Notes: a model not told the origin generated them from the letters alone. A DNA stretch of 64,000 nt from Beduini massiliensis (GCF_000829905.1 NZ_CDPP01000004.1:86001-150000), one strand, 5' to 3'. Counted from the stretch's first letter, positions 9,501-18,247 are shown. Numbers and translations: made by a program.

Positions 9501-10274
9501 CTAGAACGCCTCTATAATTCTAACCACTTTATTTTTAACGATCACCTCATCCTCTTCACTCATCCATTCAATGGGCACTATTCCATATCCTTCGATAAGA
9601 ATCTGATCGTTATATGCTTTATATCTGATCTCCATTGATCCATCTTCCCTTTCTACATACTTAATAGAAACAATAAAGTCATTCACAAAAAATTCATTTG
9701 GATTTAATGGCTTATTTTTTATATCAGCGGCATCTGCAAAACTTTGGGAAATAGTATGTCTTGATTGTGCAAATACGTGTTGAATATCGATTATCGTATT
9801 TTCTTCTAATGGTTGAAAAATAATAGAATGGCTAATCAGTCGATCATTAAGTCGATAATCATCCTGAGTCATTTTTATCGGAATTTCTTCTCCCACAATT
9901 TCCTGCATAAGGGTAACATCAGGGAAGCTTTCTAATGCGTTATCCAATGTTATTTCTCGGTTTATATGATAAAAAGATCCGGGAATCAAGTAAATCAATA
10001 GAAATATAATCAGCGTCCAAACAATTTTCGGTAGTTTTTTTCTTTCGTCCACCTTTCCTGTAGGCACTTCTTTATATATGAAGTAAATAATCACCATATA
10101 ACATACCAGAGGGATAATGACTAAAGACGTTGATAACAGAAAATAAAATCCAATATAAAGAAACACCCATAATAATAGCTTGAAAATCCATTTTTTCATA
10201 CAACGTTTATATAAATAACCGCTGACTATCGATAAACAGATGAAAAGCAGTCCAAATATCATATTAGCATTCAT
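9501..10274 (-). CDS. Uncharacterised membrane protein
   Basis: About 257 residues. Four or five hydrophobic segments fill the first ~125 residues (one near 102-121 includes WTLIIFLLIYLI), followed by a soluble C-terminal domain of ~130 residues. A TTG codon at 10277 directly precedes ATG 10274. The ATG is preferred because GAGGAGA lies seven bases upstream. I do not recognise the family. The soluble part contains the motif SFPDVTLMQEI and an even mix of charged residues and beta-forming stretches. Which side of the membrane it faces cannot be told from the sequence. No neighbour suggests a role. Confidence 0.7.
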   Translation of the reverse strand: MNANMIFGLLFICLSIVSGYLYKRCMKKWIFKLLLWVFLYIGFYFLLSTSLVIIPLVCYMVIIYFIYKEVPTGKVDERKKLPKIVWTLIIFLLIYLIPGSFYHINREITLDNALESFPDVTLMQEIVGEEIPIKMTQDDYRLNDRLISHSIIFQPLEENTIIDIQHVFAQSRHTISQSFADAADIKNKPLNPNEFFVNDFIVSIKYVEREDGSMEIRYKAYNDQILIEGYGIVPIEWMSEEDEVIVKNKVVRIIEAF

Positions 10275-10767
10275 CAAAATCTCTCCTCTTTTTTATTATA
10301 ACATAATCTCCTTGCTCATTTTTCTCATTTATTAAGAAGAAATGTTTTATCCATTGATAAGTTCTTCTCACATCACGTTTCTTTTTTCTACATGACATAA
10401 TGAAAAAGATATCAACCTTTTTTCATTCATTGTATTTAATCATCATTTTCATATAATGGAAGCAAGGAGAAAACAATCAGTTAGACAACTAATAACCCCG
10501 ATGATAAAATAGAAATCTTCTCTTTTTTACTTATTGCTCAAAGGTAAGAGAGACTATACAATTAAAACTTCCAAAAATTTCATTCGTCTTATCATTAGTT
10601 TATTGGTGGTATATTGTTTAATTGTGTTTATCTCCTTAATATAAGTTTTTATAACGGCTTAAAGGCTGTTTTTTATTCTTATTAAATATGGATTTTTAAT
10701 ATGCTGTCTGCTTTCAATATAAAAAAGTTTATTGCGTACCCATGTGCCTTCACGAATGATTTTCTTC
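10275..10767 (+). other. Intergenic stretch with a possible plus-strand small RNA
   Basis: No convincing gene lies in this gap. On the plus strand TTGTAT (10430-10435), 16 bases, and TATAAT (10452-10457) make a credible promoter. An ACGGC/GCTGT hairpin followed by TTTTTTATT at about 10652-10676 looks like a terminator. Together they could define a transcript of about 210 nt antiparallel to both flanking genes. Only very short frames (18 codons) lie within it. Confidence 0.3.
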
Positions 10768-10808
10768 ATAGAAAAAACGATTAAGATAAATAATTTCTTA
10801 ATCGTTTT
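10768..10808 (-). terminator. Terminator after the WYL regulator gene
   Basis: A 13-pair stem (AAAACGATTAAGA at 10774-10786 with TCTTAATCGTTTT at 10796-10808) is followed on the minus strand by six T. It lies ten bases past the stop of 10819-11751. Confidence 0.85.
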
Positions 10809-10818
10809 CGTGGATTCT

Positions 10819-11751
10819 CTAATTTCCATATACAGTGATCATATTTTGTATTCTTTGTTTCATTTTTGTACGGATATGCAAAGGTTCTAAACATTCACAT
10901 TTATCACCAAAACCTAAAAGAATATCGTAATGATAATCATTTTCTACAAACGGGAAACGAACAATATAATGCTCATCACCATCTGGGCAAAAACATTCAT
11001 AAGAGCAATAATCAAGGACTCTGTCTAACACTGACTTGTGAATACGAATTTTGATTTCAATTTGCATACTAGCCAACATATCATCAAATTCTAACTGTGG
11101 TTTTTGATAATCTCGAGGTGTAAAAGCTTTCTCTAATAACCGCAAGTTAGCGATACGGGAGAGTCGGAATAAACGAAAATCATTTCTTTTATAACAATAC
11201 CCTTGAACATACCAATGATTGCTTTTTAATACAAGCTGATACGGTTCAACGGTACGCACTGTTTTATTTCCATGGTGAGCGATATATACAAAGGAAATCA
11301 CTCTTTTTTCTTCTAAAGCAGTTTTGATCATTTCTAAATAGGATTGTATACTGCTGTTTCCCATCCATGGATTTAGATCGATATGTATTTGATTTGTTTT
11401 TAATTCAACATCCTCTGCTTGATCAACAGGAATCAAGCTTTTCACCTTTATAAGAGCGTTTCTTAGTTCATCGTCTCGTATCATATTAGAAAGACTGGAA
11501 AGCCCCATCAAGATAGCAGAGAGATCAGCCATCGAAAATACTTGTTTATCCAGCTTATATTTAGGCATGATTTCAAAACCTCCGCCTACTCCCGATATTG
11601 CCCGAATTGGAATCCCGGCACGATCGATGGCATCGATATCACGATAGATTGTACGCAGTGAAACTTCAAACATATCTGCTAACTGCTGTGCACTTATGCG
11701 CTTTTTATCAAGCAGGATGATTATAATACTGATGAGCCTGTCTACTTTCAT
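10819..11751 (-). CDS. WYL-domain helix-turn-helix transcriptional regulator (YafY type)
   Basis: This 310-residue protein begins with an HTH_11/DeoR-like winged helix (residues ~1-55, including ISAQQLADMFEVSLRTIYRDI). A WYL ligand-sensing domain follows at ~140-205 (VEPYQLVLKSNHWYVQGYC), then a C-terminal WCX-type extension. Proteins of this type sense small molecules or nucleic-acid signals and often control a divergent gene. The divergent neighbour here is the isochorismatase-type hydrolase at 11854. A near-consensus promoter with an overlapping palindrome lies immediately upstream (11781-11809), which suggests autoregulation. AAGGGG before the first ATG supports the start. Confidence 0.9.
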   Translation of the reverse strand: MKVDRLISIIIILLDKKRISAQQLADMFEVSLRTIYRDIDAIDRAGIPIRAISGVGGGFEIMPKYKLDKQVFSMADLSAILMGLSSLSNMIRDDELRNALIKVKSLIPVDQAEDVELKTNQIHIDLNPWMGNSSIQSYLEMIKTALEEKRVISFVYIAHHGNKTVRTVEPYQLVLKSNHWYVQGYCYKRNDFRLFRLSRIANLRLLEKAFTPRDYQKPQLEFDDMLASMQIEIKIRIHKSVLDRVLDYCSYECFCPDGDEHYIVRFPFVENDYHYDILLGFGDKCECLEPLHIRTKMKQRIQNMITVYGN

Positions 11752-11780
11752 GGAATTCCCCTTTAAAATTTATTGATTTT

Positions 11781-11809
11781 ATTATATATTGCTGCCATAA
11801 TGCTGTCAA
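11781..11809 (-). promoter_or_regulatory. Promoter of the WYL regulator with overlapping palindromic operator candidate
   Basis: On the minus strand TTGACA (11804-11809), 17 bases, and TATAAT (11781-11786) form a perfect sigma-A promoter. The stretch 11789-11809 is an imperfect palindrome (TTG...CATAATG...CAA) filling the spacer and -35. That is a natural place for autorepression and for control of the divergent gene. The promoter is seen directly; the operator role is inferred. Confidence 0.6.
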
Positions 11810-11853
11810 CAATCGCATGATATACTTAAAATGTAAAGAAGGAGGAGAAGAGA

Positions 11854-12345
11854 ATGCAAAAAAAGGCTTTAGTCATTATTGATATTCAAAATGACATAAC
11901 CAAGAATTACAAAGATATTATTGAGAACATTAATAAAGCGATTGATTGGGCGGTTAATCAACATTTTCATGTGATTTATATACGACATGAAAACTTATCC
12001 GCCGGTACAAGAACATTTAAACCCGATACCCAAGGGGCCAAACTAGTTCCGGATCTAAAAATAGTATCCGAAAATATTTTCACAAAATATAAGGGGAATG
12101 CCTTAACTAGTGAAGCATTCGTTGATTATATCCACAAAAATGAAATATCTGATTTTTACATTACCGGAGCAGATGCGGTCGCTTGTGTGAAATCAACTTG
12201 TTATAACTTACGTAAAGCGAATTATACAGTTAATGTCTTATCGGATTGCATTACCAGCTATGACAAAAGGAAATTAGATGAGATGCTGAAATATTATGAA
12301 AGTAAAGGCTGCAAGATTATAAGTTTAAGTGCTCTCTTGCAATAA
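11854..12345 (+). CDS. Isochorismatase-family cysteine hydrolase
   Basis: This 163-residue protein has the cysteine hydrolase triad pattern: Asp in IIDIQND near residue 9, Lys in TKYKGNA near 80, and Cys in GADAVACVKSTC near 110. Members hydrolyse amide or vinyl ether bonds (nicotinamidases, isochorismatases, others), and this sequence does not settle the substrate. It is shorter than the nicotinamidase at 30745-31380 and lacks that enzyme's clear metal motif, so it probably acts on something else. A strong AAGGAGGAG ribosome site precedes the ATG. The gene is divergent from the WYL regulator, which may control it, and is followed by a terminator. Confidence 0.85.
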   Translation: MQKKALVIIDIQNDITKNYKDIIENINKAIDWAVNQHFHVIYIRHENLSAGTRTFKPDTQGAKLVPDLKIVSENIFTKYKGNALTSEAFVDYIHKNEISDFYITGADAVACVKSTCYNLRKANYTVNVLSDCITSYDKRKLDEMLKYYESKGCKIISLSALLQ

Positions 12346-12405
12346 TTTTTCAACAAAACCAGATGGCAACATACATAAACAATATATAGATTAAACACTA
12401 AAAAT

Positions 12406-12449
12406 GACTGATGTGTAAGTAAACCTTACATTTATCAGTCTTTTCTTTT
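12406..12449 (+). terminator. Terminator after the isochorismatase-type gene
   Basis: GACTGAT and ATCAGTC pair around an inner TGTAAG/CTTACA stem, followed by TTTTCTTTT on the plus strand. Confidence 0.8.
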
Positions 12450-12524
12450 ACGAAGTCACACTCACTGATAAATATTATTTATATGTATAACCATAACACG
12501 TATCTTATAACGATAAGAAAATAT

Positions 12525-12572
12525 TAAAAATTGACAGTCTGCTATTTTTATCAAAAGAGCTAAACTGTCAAT
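12525..12572 (-). terminator. Terminator after the PTS EIIC gene
   Basis: ATTGACAGT (from 12530) pairs with ACTGTCAAT (to 12572). Read on the minus strand the stem is followed by TTTTTAAT. It lies 33 bases past the EIIC stop. Confidence 0.7.
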
Positions 12573-12604
12573 AGATATACTTACATGCGTTTTATATAAT
12601 TTAT

Positions 12605-13957
12605 TTATTCTTTTGATGCATTTTGTTTGTTTGAGATCATGACAAATGGCATCCATAAAACGGTCAATCCAACAATTTCAATTGCTGTAAAGATAGCTGC
12701 TTTGATCCCACCACCTGTGGCTAAAAATTGATATAAGATTGGTGGTGTTACCCAAGGTGCAGATAAACATACTCTTTCAATAATTCCCATATCCATCAAA
12801 ATGTATGACAATGCCGCTAAAATAGTAGGTCCGGCAATGAACGGTAACATGTAGACAGGGTTCATAACAATAGGTACCCCAAAAATAACAGGTTCATTAA
12901 TTTCAAATAATCCTGGTGCAATTGAGATTCCGATGACTGTACGTTCTGCTTGTACTTTACCAAAGATCAATACGGCAATGATTAATCCTAATGTTGATCC
13001 TGATCCACCGATAACAGAAAAGACACCTACTCCATGCACAACATTTGGGATTTCAGTTCCGGTTTTCCCTGCTTCATAGGCTTGTGTATTTTCAAGTAAT
13101 AAAGGAGTAAAGATGGGTGTTGTTACTGATCCAACAATGTTTGCCCCATGTAATCCAAATACCCATAAGAAGTTGATTAAGAAATAAACTAAAACAGCTG
13201 TTCCTAAAGTATCCGCTACACTGTTTAATGGTGCGGATACGAATTTCTGTACGATTGTCCATAAGTCCATTCCTGATAACTTATCGATATAAACTCCGGT
13301 TGCCACCACCAAAATAACCGTGATGATAGCTGGAATCAGAACGGAAAATGACCCCGCTACTGCTGGTGGTACTCCATCTGGCAACGTGATTTTTAATTTA
13401 TCGTTTCTTGATAATCTGACAAAAATTTCTGAGACAATCATGGTTAAGATCATTCCGACAAACATTCCCCCAGAGTCCAGTTTGTTCGCTGCTAATCCAC
13501 CGCTGGCTACATCTGCTGTTAATACATCTACATTCGTTGCTTCTTCAGCCCATTTGTAGCTGTTCGTTAATGTTTGCACTGCCGGCGCTAATCCTAAATA
13601 GCAAGTCAATCCAACAACTGAAGTGGCAATCCCATCTCCGTTTAATCCTTTTGCCATTTGATATCCTAATGTCACCACAAGTAATACTGCCATCATATTG
13701 ATTGACCCTTTATTGACAGCGGTCATAACGTCTTGAATACCTGTTGTTTTGATAAAGTTGGTATATCCTTCTTGTATGGAAACGATATTCAACCCATTCT
13801 TTGCGAATACTCCTTGAATGTTGTTGATCAATACTGCAATCGCACCAACGATTGTAACTGGCATGATAACAACGAAGGCATCCCTGATTGCAACTAAGTG
13901 TCTTTGAGACCCGATTCTAGCTGCAAGAGGGACAAATTTTTCTTCTAAAAATTTCAT
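12605..13957 (-). CDS. PTS EIIC, lactose/cellobiose family
   Basis: This 450-residue membrane permease of the lactose/cellobiose/chitobiose class opens with the typical amphipathic segment (MKFLEEKFVPLAARIGSQRH). It has about ten membrane segments and the conserved region around IAPGLFEINEPVIFGVPIVMN, where the Glu and Asn contact sugar in this family. It would move a beta-linked disaccharide into the cell while EIIB phosphorylates it. No EIIA, EIIB or glycosidase gene is nearby, so it must borrow partners encoded elsewhere. A 12-codon frame ends exactly at its start (TAATG), which suggests coupled translation. GGGGAGG precedes the ATG. Confidence 0.92.
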   Translation of the reverse strand: MKFLEEKFVPLAARIGSQRHLVAIRDAFVVIMPVTIVGAIAVLINNIQGVFAKNGLNIVSIQEGYTNFIKTTGIQDVMTAVNKGSINMMAVLLVVTLGYQMAKGLNGDGIATSVVGLTCYLGLAPAVQTLTNSYKWAEEATNVDVLTADVASGGLAANKLDSGGMFVGMILTMIVSEIFVRLSRNDKLKITLPDGVPPAVAGSFSVLIPAIITVILVVATGVYIDKLSGMDLWTIVQKFVSAPLNSVADTLGTAVLVYFLINFLWVFGLHGANIVGSVTTPIFTPLLLENTQAYEAGKTGTEIPNVVHGVGVFSVIGGSGSTLGLIIAVLIFGKVQAERTVIGISIAPGLFEINEPVIFGVPIVMNPVYMLPFIAGPTILAALSYILMDMGIIERVCLSAPWVTPPILYQFLATGGGIKAAIFTAIEIVGLTVLWMPFVMISNKQNASKE

Positions 13958-13995
13958 TATGTTTTCCTCCCCTTATATATGACGTGTCTCTTCAT
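13957..13995 (-). CDS. Possible 12-residue leader peptide upstream of EIIC
   Basis: ATG at 13995 is preceded by GGGAG. It opens a 12-codon frame (MKRHVIYKGRKT) whose TAA shares its last base with the EIIC start. A GTCTC/GAGAC stem could cover its ribosome site. It may simply be chance, as nothing else supports translation. Confidence 0.3.
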   Translation of the reverse strand: MKRHVIYKGRKT

Positions 13996-14556
13996 GTTTT
14001 CACTCCCTTTTGAGACGTTTTTTCATCATCAGTGTCATTATACAAGTTCACTGTTTAGATAAAATAAGTAGGAAAAGATATGTATTTTTTTCTCACTATT
14101 TAATATTAATTCAATCTTTTTCAAGTTAAAATTTTATCAAAATTAAATAAAAATAAAGAAAGTCTTATTAAATTGATTAAGTTAGAAAAAATAGGATTTA
14201 AAGTAGTTGGCGTTAGAGACGTATATGCCCCAGGTTTTAGGGGGGAGGTTTTAAAAGAGACCATTTAGTATTATATAAATTAAGAGATAATAGGAAGCTA
14301 AAAATTATAATCAAATTATGCTTTAGAGATTTATGTTTAGTAGAGTGCTTGTTGTTAGTATTCTCTATTAAAATTAAATTTAATTGATGAAGAGAAACGA
14401 AAAAATAATTTTAAATGCAAACTGCCTCCAAAATGAGATTTTATTATCTTTCGGAGACAGCTTTATTATATGAAATATATGTTCAAATTTAAATCATAGT
14501 AAGCATTATAGGTTCTTTAATGAGTATCTCAAGAAAGGTGCGTAAGTAAACTATCA
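13996..14556. other. Long AT-rich stretch without an intact gene
   Basis: On the minus strand near 14030 a TATAAT-like box could drive EIIC, but no good -35 accompanies it. On the plus strand 14158-14268 is a coding-like fragment without a start codon (IGFKVVGVRDVYAPGFRGEV then a stop) from an unrecognised protein. An imperfect CTGCCTCC/GGAGACAG stem lies near 14426-14462. The stretch looks like gene debris next to a mobile-element remnant. Confidence 0.4.
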
Positions 14557-14733
14557 CTACCTTAGATATTCCTCAATCCCAAACGTAAATTTATCGTTTA
14601 TCATGAGCTGATTTAATACTTGTGAGAAAATACGAACAGTTTCATTATCTCATTTGTTTTCAGGTTCTATACAACGAAGATATAATAATTTAAAGATGGA
14701 ATTTTCATACGGAAAGATACCAATAGGATCAAT
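14557..14733 (-). pseudogene. Remnant of a transposase C-terminus (IS256/mutator-like)
   Basis: The minus frame has 59 codons with one internal TGA and reads GIFPYENSIFKLLYLR, then VRIFSQVLNQLMI. That recalls the tail of mutator-type transposases (FP..N...K.LYL...VRNW..VLNQL). There is no start and no upstream catalytic part. It is therefore a fragment left by decay of an insertion sequence. The family call rests on pattern memory alone. Confidence 0.4.
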
Positions 14734-14843
14734 TTAAAGAAGACTTAAGTTGATTCTTTTTATTTAATTATCCTTGACATGGGTACACTTTAAAGCTCCC
14801 AGTTGATCTCATTGGTCTAATCGATAATTATAATATTAGAATG

Positions 14844-15479
14844 CTATAATGATATAATACGATCACACTTATTAGCAACATATAAATCATGAGTGACAAT
14901 AATAATTGTTTTCCCATCACGATTTAATTCTTTTAATAAAGATAAAATAACTTCACGATTTTCTTCATCCAACGAACCAGTTGGCTCATCAGCCAAAATT
15001 AATTGACCTTGTTTTAAAATTAACCTTGCAATAGCAACCCTTTGTTGTTCTCCACCACTTAGACTACTGACTTTTGTATGTAGTTCATGCTGTATATTAA
15101 CACGTTGAAGAACATTATTTATCTCCTCAATTTTTTCTTTTTTATTAAGATTTTTAAATTCCAACCCTATCAACAAATTATTTAGAATAGATTCATCATC
15201 AATTAATGCAAAATTTTGAAACAAATAACTAATATGATTTCTAATTAATAAAGTTGCTTCTTTTGAATTTGGTTTGACATTCAATTGATCATAAAACCAA
15301 TAATTTCCTTCATCAAAATTTTCAATTAATCCTATAATGTTAAGCAAAGTTGTTTTTCCGGTACCACTTTTACCAGTAACAGCAATCATTTCTCCCTCGG
15401 ACACTGTAAAATTCATATTATCAATAATCTTCCGATTATTAAATGTTTTTGTCAATCCGTTAATTCTAATTATTTCCAT
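14844..15479 (-). CDS. ABC transporter ATPase, lactococcin 972-type export group
   Basis: This 211-residue MacB/LolD-like ATPase has Walker A GKSGTGKTT near 35-43, signature [15 protein letters not shown] near 140, Walker B LILADEPTGSLD and a switch His in VTHDLY. It starts 14 bases before the end of the large membrane protein gene 15466-17706 and is translationally coupled to it (AGGAGATC before the ATG). ATPases of this size paired with a ~700-residue DUF1430-type membrane protein form the export/immunity module of lactococcin 972-like bacteriocins. Here the bacteriocin frame upstream (17770-18147) is interrupted by stops, so the pair probably serves as residual immunity or has another use. 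Confidence 0.85.
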   Translation of the reverse strand: MEIIRINGLTKTFNNRKIIDNMNFTVSEGEMIAVTGKSGTGKTTLLNIIGLIENFDEGNYWFYDQLNVKPNSKEATLLIRNHISYLFQNFALIDDESILNNLLIGLEFKNLNKKEKIEEINNVLQRVNIQHELHTKVSSLSGGEQQRVAIARLILKQGQLILADEPTGSLDEENREVILSLLKELNRDGKTIIIVTHDLYVANKCDRIISL

Positions 15480-17706
15480 AATGATCTCCTTTTAATAAGT
15501 TATTAAGGGATTTCTTTTCTATTAATTTGATATTGCCAACTAAGAAGAGAACATCTACTATAATCAGCGGTATAAAAGCTAAATAAACATACGAACTTCC
15601 CTTAATTAAATGAAACTGATCAGTTATACTTGGAGTTAGAAAATTATAAGTTGCAACTAAAAAAGCTATTGATGCGACCATATCTAATAATAGTGTTTTG
15701 ATAATATATTTTTTTAATGAATGCACCAAAGTAAATCCATTAAGCTTCTTTATTGCTATAGTTTTCAGATTATTCTTAATATATAATTTAGTAGATTGAA
15801 TTACTATTATGATATAAACAATTAAAAGTAGAACTAACATTGGAGTATAGAATTGCAAGGTGTAATCTATCATGTCAATTTGTGAAACAAATGGCTGCGA
15901 TAGTCCCCCTAGGTTAAGCGTTGTTGAATGCTCAGTAAGATTACTTTTAAAAATAGACTCTATATTCATATTTGCCATTTCGATAGTATCATTATTAAGT
16001 GGGATTTTCAAACGAGAATTAGTACCCGTTGCAAAAATATTAGTAAGATATCTATTTAAAATATTTTGGCTTGTAATCACATTAAACACAGGTGAAAATA
16101 TATTGTATTTTCCATCTTCATTTAGATTAACATTAAATGAAAAAAATTTGTTATTAACTCTATCATCATAGATTATAAATTTAAAATTAAAATCATCAAA
16201 AGTTTTACCGTCCGAAATAATTGCATCCGCCATATGGAATTTTAATATATAAGGGTAATTTTGCAATTCTACTTTCGAATATGGCAATAAAAATATTAAA
16301 TCACTATTTTGATCATCAAATATAATATCTTCTCCATTTATATCCTTCAAATTTAGAGCTTTTAAATAGTTAGTATTTATAGTGGAGTAATAAAATTTTA
16401 TATCTCGATTGAACTCCTCCACTTCTAAAAAATCATTTTTCTCCACCTCTAAGATACTTTGATCATTAAAAAAGAAATTCTGCGTTTCTAATATAGAATT
16501 ATATATATATAAACTTCCTTTGGAAAATAAATCTTTATGAATGCCTCTAAGTTCTTTTTCACTTGCATCAAATAAAGCTGTAAAGTTTGTTGTTTTAATC
16601 TCAATTGGGATTGCATAATCCTTATAATTAACCCAAGATGATATTACTTTTCTAAATTCATAGGCTCTACTAAGATTACTTATAATTACTCCACTAAACA
16701 TAAAACAACAGATTAAAATTATTATCTTTAATACATAATTAAATTTTTCTATCAATCGCTTACCATAATTTCCCTTAAGAATTTCAATCAAAGTAAACTT
16801 TGACAAGATAAAATAAGAAATAAAAGATAATGCAATTATCAAAAAAAACATAGAAAAAATATATTTTAAAATGTTAAACCAAAATTGAATATCTGCATTT
16901 TTAACAAAAAATGCCATTATACCTAATCCAAAACTAGCTGTAAGCAATGTAGTTAAATATATCGGCATCATAATTTTTTCAAAAATATAATTTTTATCAA
17001 AACCATTTAATTTTAGTACACCTATTTTTTTGGAGTTCGAGCATGTATAATAAAACACTATAATACAAAAAGTTAACAAAGAAACAGCAACTAAACTGAA
17101 AGCCAGTATATTAAGTGGATTATTTTCATTAATATGAATAGGATTTATTGTCATTTCATTACGGGTAATGTTGAGACTCTGTGCTAATTCATCAAAAAAG
17201 TGGTTAGCCAAATTTAAATCTTTAAATTCTATCGTTATATTATTGTTTAATTCATAATTTTTTAGATAGTAATCAAATGTTCCGATAACCACTTGATCAT
17301 CGGCGAACACATCCTTAATAATACCAATTTGTCTCGTACTATCAGAACTTTCAGTAGATATAAAATATTCTCCATTCATTGTTTTAGTTGTTAAATCATT
17401 GCCCACTACTTGATACGGTTTATAATAATCATTAGTTATGAAAGAAGCAATAACTCTTGTCGAACCTTTTTCTGATGTATTAAGAATTTTATAAAGATTA
17501 GCATCATACTTAACCGCAATATTTTTGCATATCTCTATTAGTTTTTCATCTTCAATTCTTAGAGTATCTACAAAAGTAATTGAAATTGTATTATCAGTAT
17601 ACAATTTCTGCCACTTTAGTTTATCGTTATTTTTTTGTATAAATGTAAAACATCCAACACAGATACTGACTAAAATAAAAGTTATTATACAAATTTTTTT
17701 CTTCAT
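15466..17706 (-). CDS. Bacteriocin-associated integral membrane protein (DUF1430-like permease)
   Basis: This 746-residue protein has one N-terminal helix (residues 4-24) and an outer domain to ~195. Four helices follow (~198-345), then a second outer domain of about 250 residues and three C-terminal helices (~625-735). It is a duplicated FtsX-like permease of the type named bacteriocin-associated integral membrane protein. It would work with the ATPase at 14844-15479, whose gene it overlaps. The order bacteriocin, this protein, ATPase is the known lactococcin 972 arrangement, and the remains of a matching peptide gene lie 63 bases upstream. AGGAGAA precedes the ATG. The open frame is intact, so selection on this gene has outlasted the peptide. 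Confidence 0.8.
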   Translation of the reverse strand: MKKKICIITFILVSICVGCFTFIQKNNDKLKWQKLYTDNTISITFVDTLRIEDEKLIEICKNIAVKYDANLYKILNTSEKGSTRVIASFITNDYYKPYQVVGNDLTTKTMNGEYFISTESSDSTRQIGIIKDVFADDQVVIGTFDYYLKNYELNNNITIEFKDLNLANHFFDELAQSLNITRNEMTINPIHINENNPLNILAFSLVAVSLLTFCIIVFYYTCSNSKKIGVLKLNGFDKNYIFEKIMMPIYLTTLLTASFGLGIMAFFVKNADIQFWFNILKYIFSMFFLIIALSFISYFILSKFTLIEILKGNYGKRLIEKFNYVLKIIILICCFMFSGVIISNLSRAYEFRKVISSWVNYKDYAIPIEIKTTNFTALFDASEKELRGIHKDLFSKGSLYIYNSILETQNFFFNDQSILEVEKNDFLEVEEFNRDIKFYYSTINTNYLKALNLKDINGEDIIFDDQNSDLIFLLPYSKVELQNYPYILKFHMADAIISDGKTFDDFNFKFIIYDDRVNNKFFSFNVNLNEDGKYNIFSPVFNVITSQNILNRYLTNIFATGTNSRLKIPLNNDTIEMANMNIESIFKSNLTEHSTTLNLGGLSQPFVSQIDMIDYTLQFYTPMLVLLLIVYIIIVIQSTKLYIKNNLKTIAIKKLNGFTLVHSLKKYIIKTLLLDMVASIAFLVATYNFLTPSITDQFHLIKGSSYVYLAFIPLIIVDVLFLVGNIKLIEKKSLNNLLKGDHYGNN

Positions 17707-17769
17707 AGTATTCTCCTATACAAAAAACAAATTTGAAACATCTCTTAAACTTGTTTTAATTGCATTTAG

Positions 17770-18147
17770 TTATTTAATTGAAATTAGGATTACTCCATAA
17801 TTACTACTTCCATTGGAAGTTTGTGCATATGATGTCTGTCCTGCTTCAACTATACCACTAAAAGCATGATTAGAGTATCCTTCCACAGATGTACCTAATG
17901 CACAGTTACTTTCATGTTGTCAAGAAGCTTGAAAGTAATTACTATAAGCATATTTATAAAATATTGCATTTCTGTCTCTATAATACCATGCCTACCCTTA
18001 ACCGTATTACCCGAAGTCCTGGTCACTCAGAAAAGCTGCAGCATTATTTTATCCAGAGTCAAAACCATTTGCAGCTACATAATCCAGTATTCCAAATAAA
18101 CAAGCTAACATCATTCAGACAATTAAACTAAAGCCAATTTTCTTCAT
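17770..18147 (-). pseudogene. Lactococcin 972-like bacteriocin precursor with six in-frame stops
   Basis: From ATG 18147 one frame runs 126 codons to TAA 17770 without an indel. It has internal stops at codons 11 (TGA), 33, 47 and 50 (TAA), 52 (TAG) and 76 (TGA). Between them it reads as a small secreted peptide: MKKIGFSLIV with a hydrophobic stretch, AWYYRDRN, then YAYSNYFQAS, QHESN, GTSVEGYSNHAFSG and VEAGQTSYAQTSNGS. YSNY, H.S and the AG..SYA block match the pattern of the lactococcin 972 family, as does its place before the dedicated membrane protein and ATPase. I infer a dead bacteriocin gene. The reading does not rule out coincidence, but composition, length and context all agree. Confidence 0.5.
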
Positions 18148-18247
18148 TATAATTTCTTCTTTCAATTGAAAATGATATATCACTTTCTAAATAAAAATTA
18201 ACAAACTTTCACATATTTTACAAGCAATTTCATTTAAAATGTAACAA

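Noticed and set aside
10659-10769. 36-codon minus-strand frame beginning MKKIIREGTWVRN
   Set aside because: Its start lies directly on the T run of the WYL gene terminator and has no ribosome site, so translation is unlikely.
11854-12345. Calling the small isochorismatase-type protein a second nicotinamidase
   Set aside because: It lacks the D.H metal segment and the HC..GS pattern seen in the nicotinamidase at 30745-31380, so only the family is named.
14158-14268. A functional small gene on the plus strand
   Set aside because: The frame has coding-like composition but no start codon or ribosome site, and I do not recognise it. It is treated as a fragment.
17770-18147. Genome-wide stop-codon reassignment to explain the bacteriocin frame
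   Set aside because: All three stop codons are interrupted there, and every other gene in the window ends normally at TAA, TAG or TGA, so a recoded genome is not credible.
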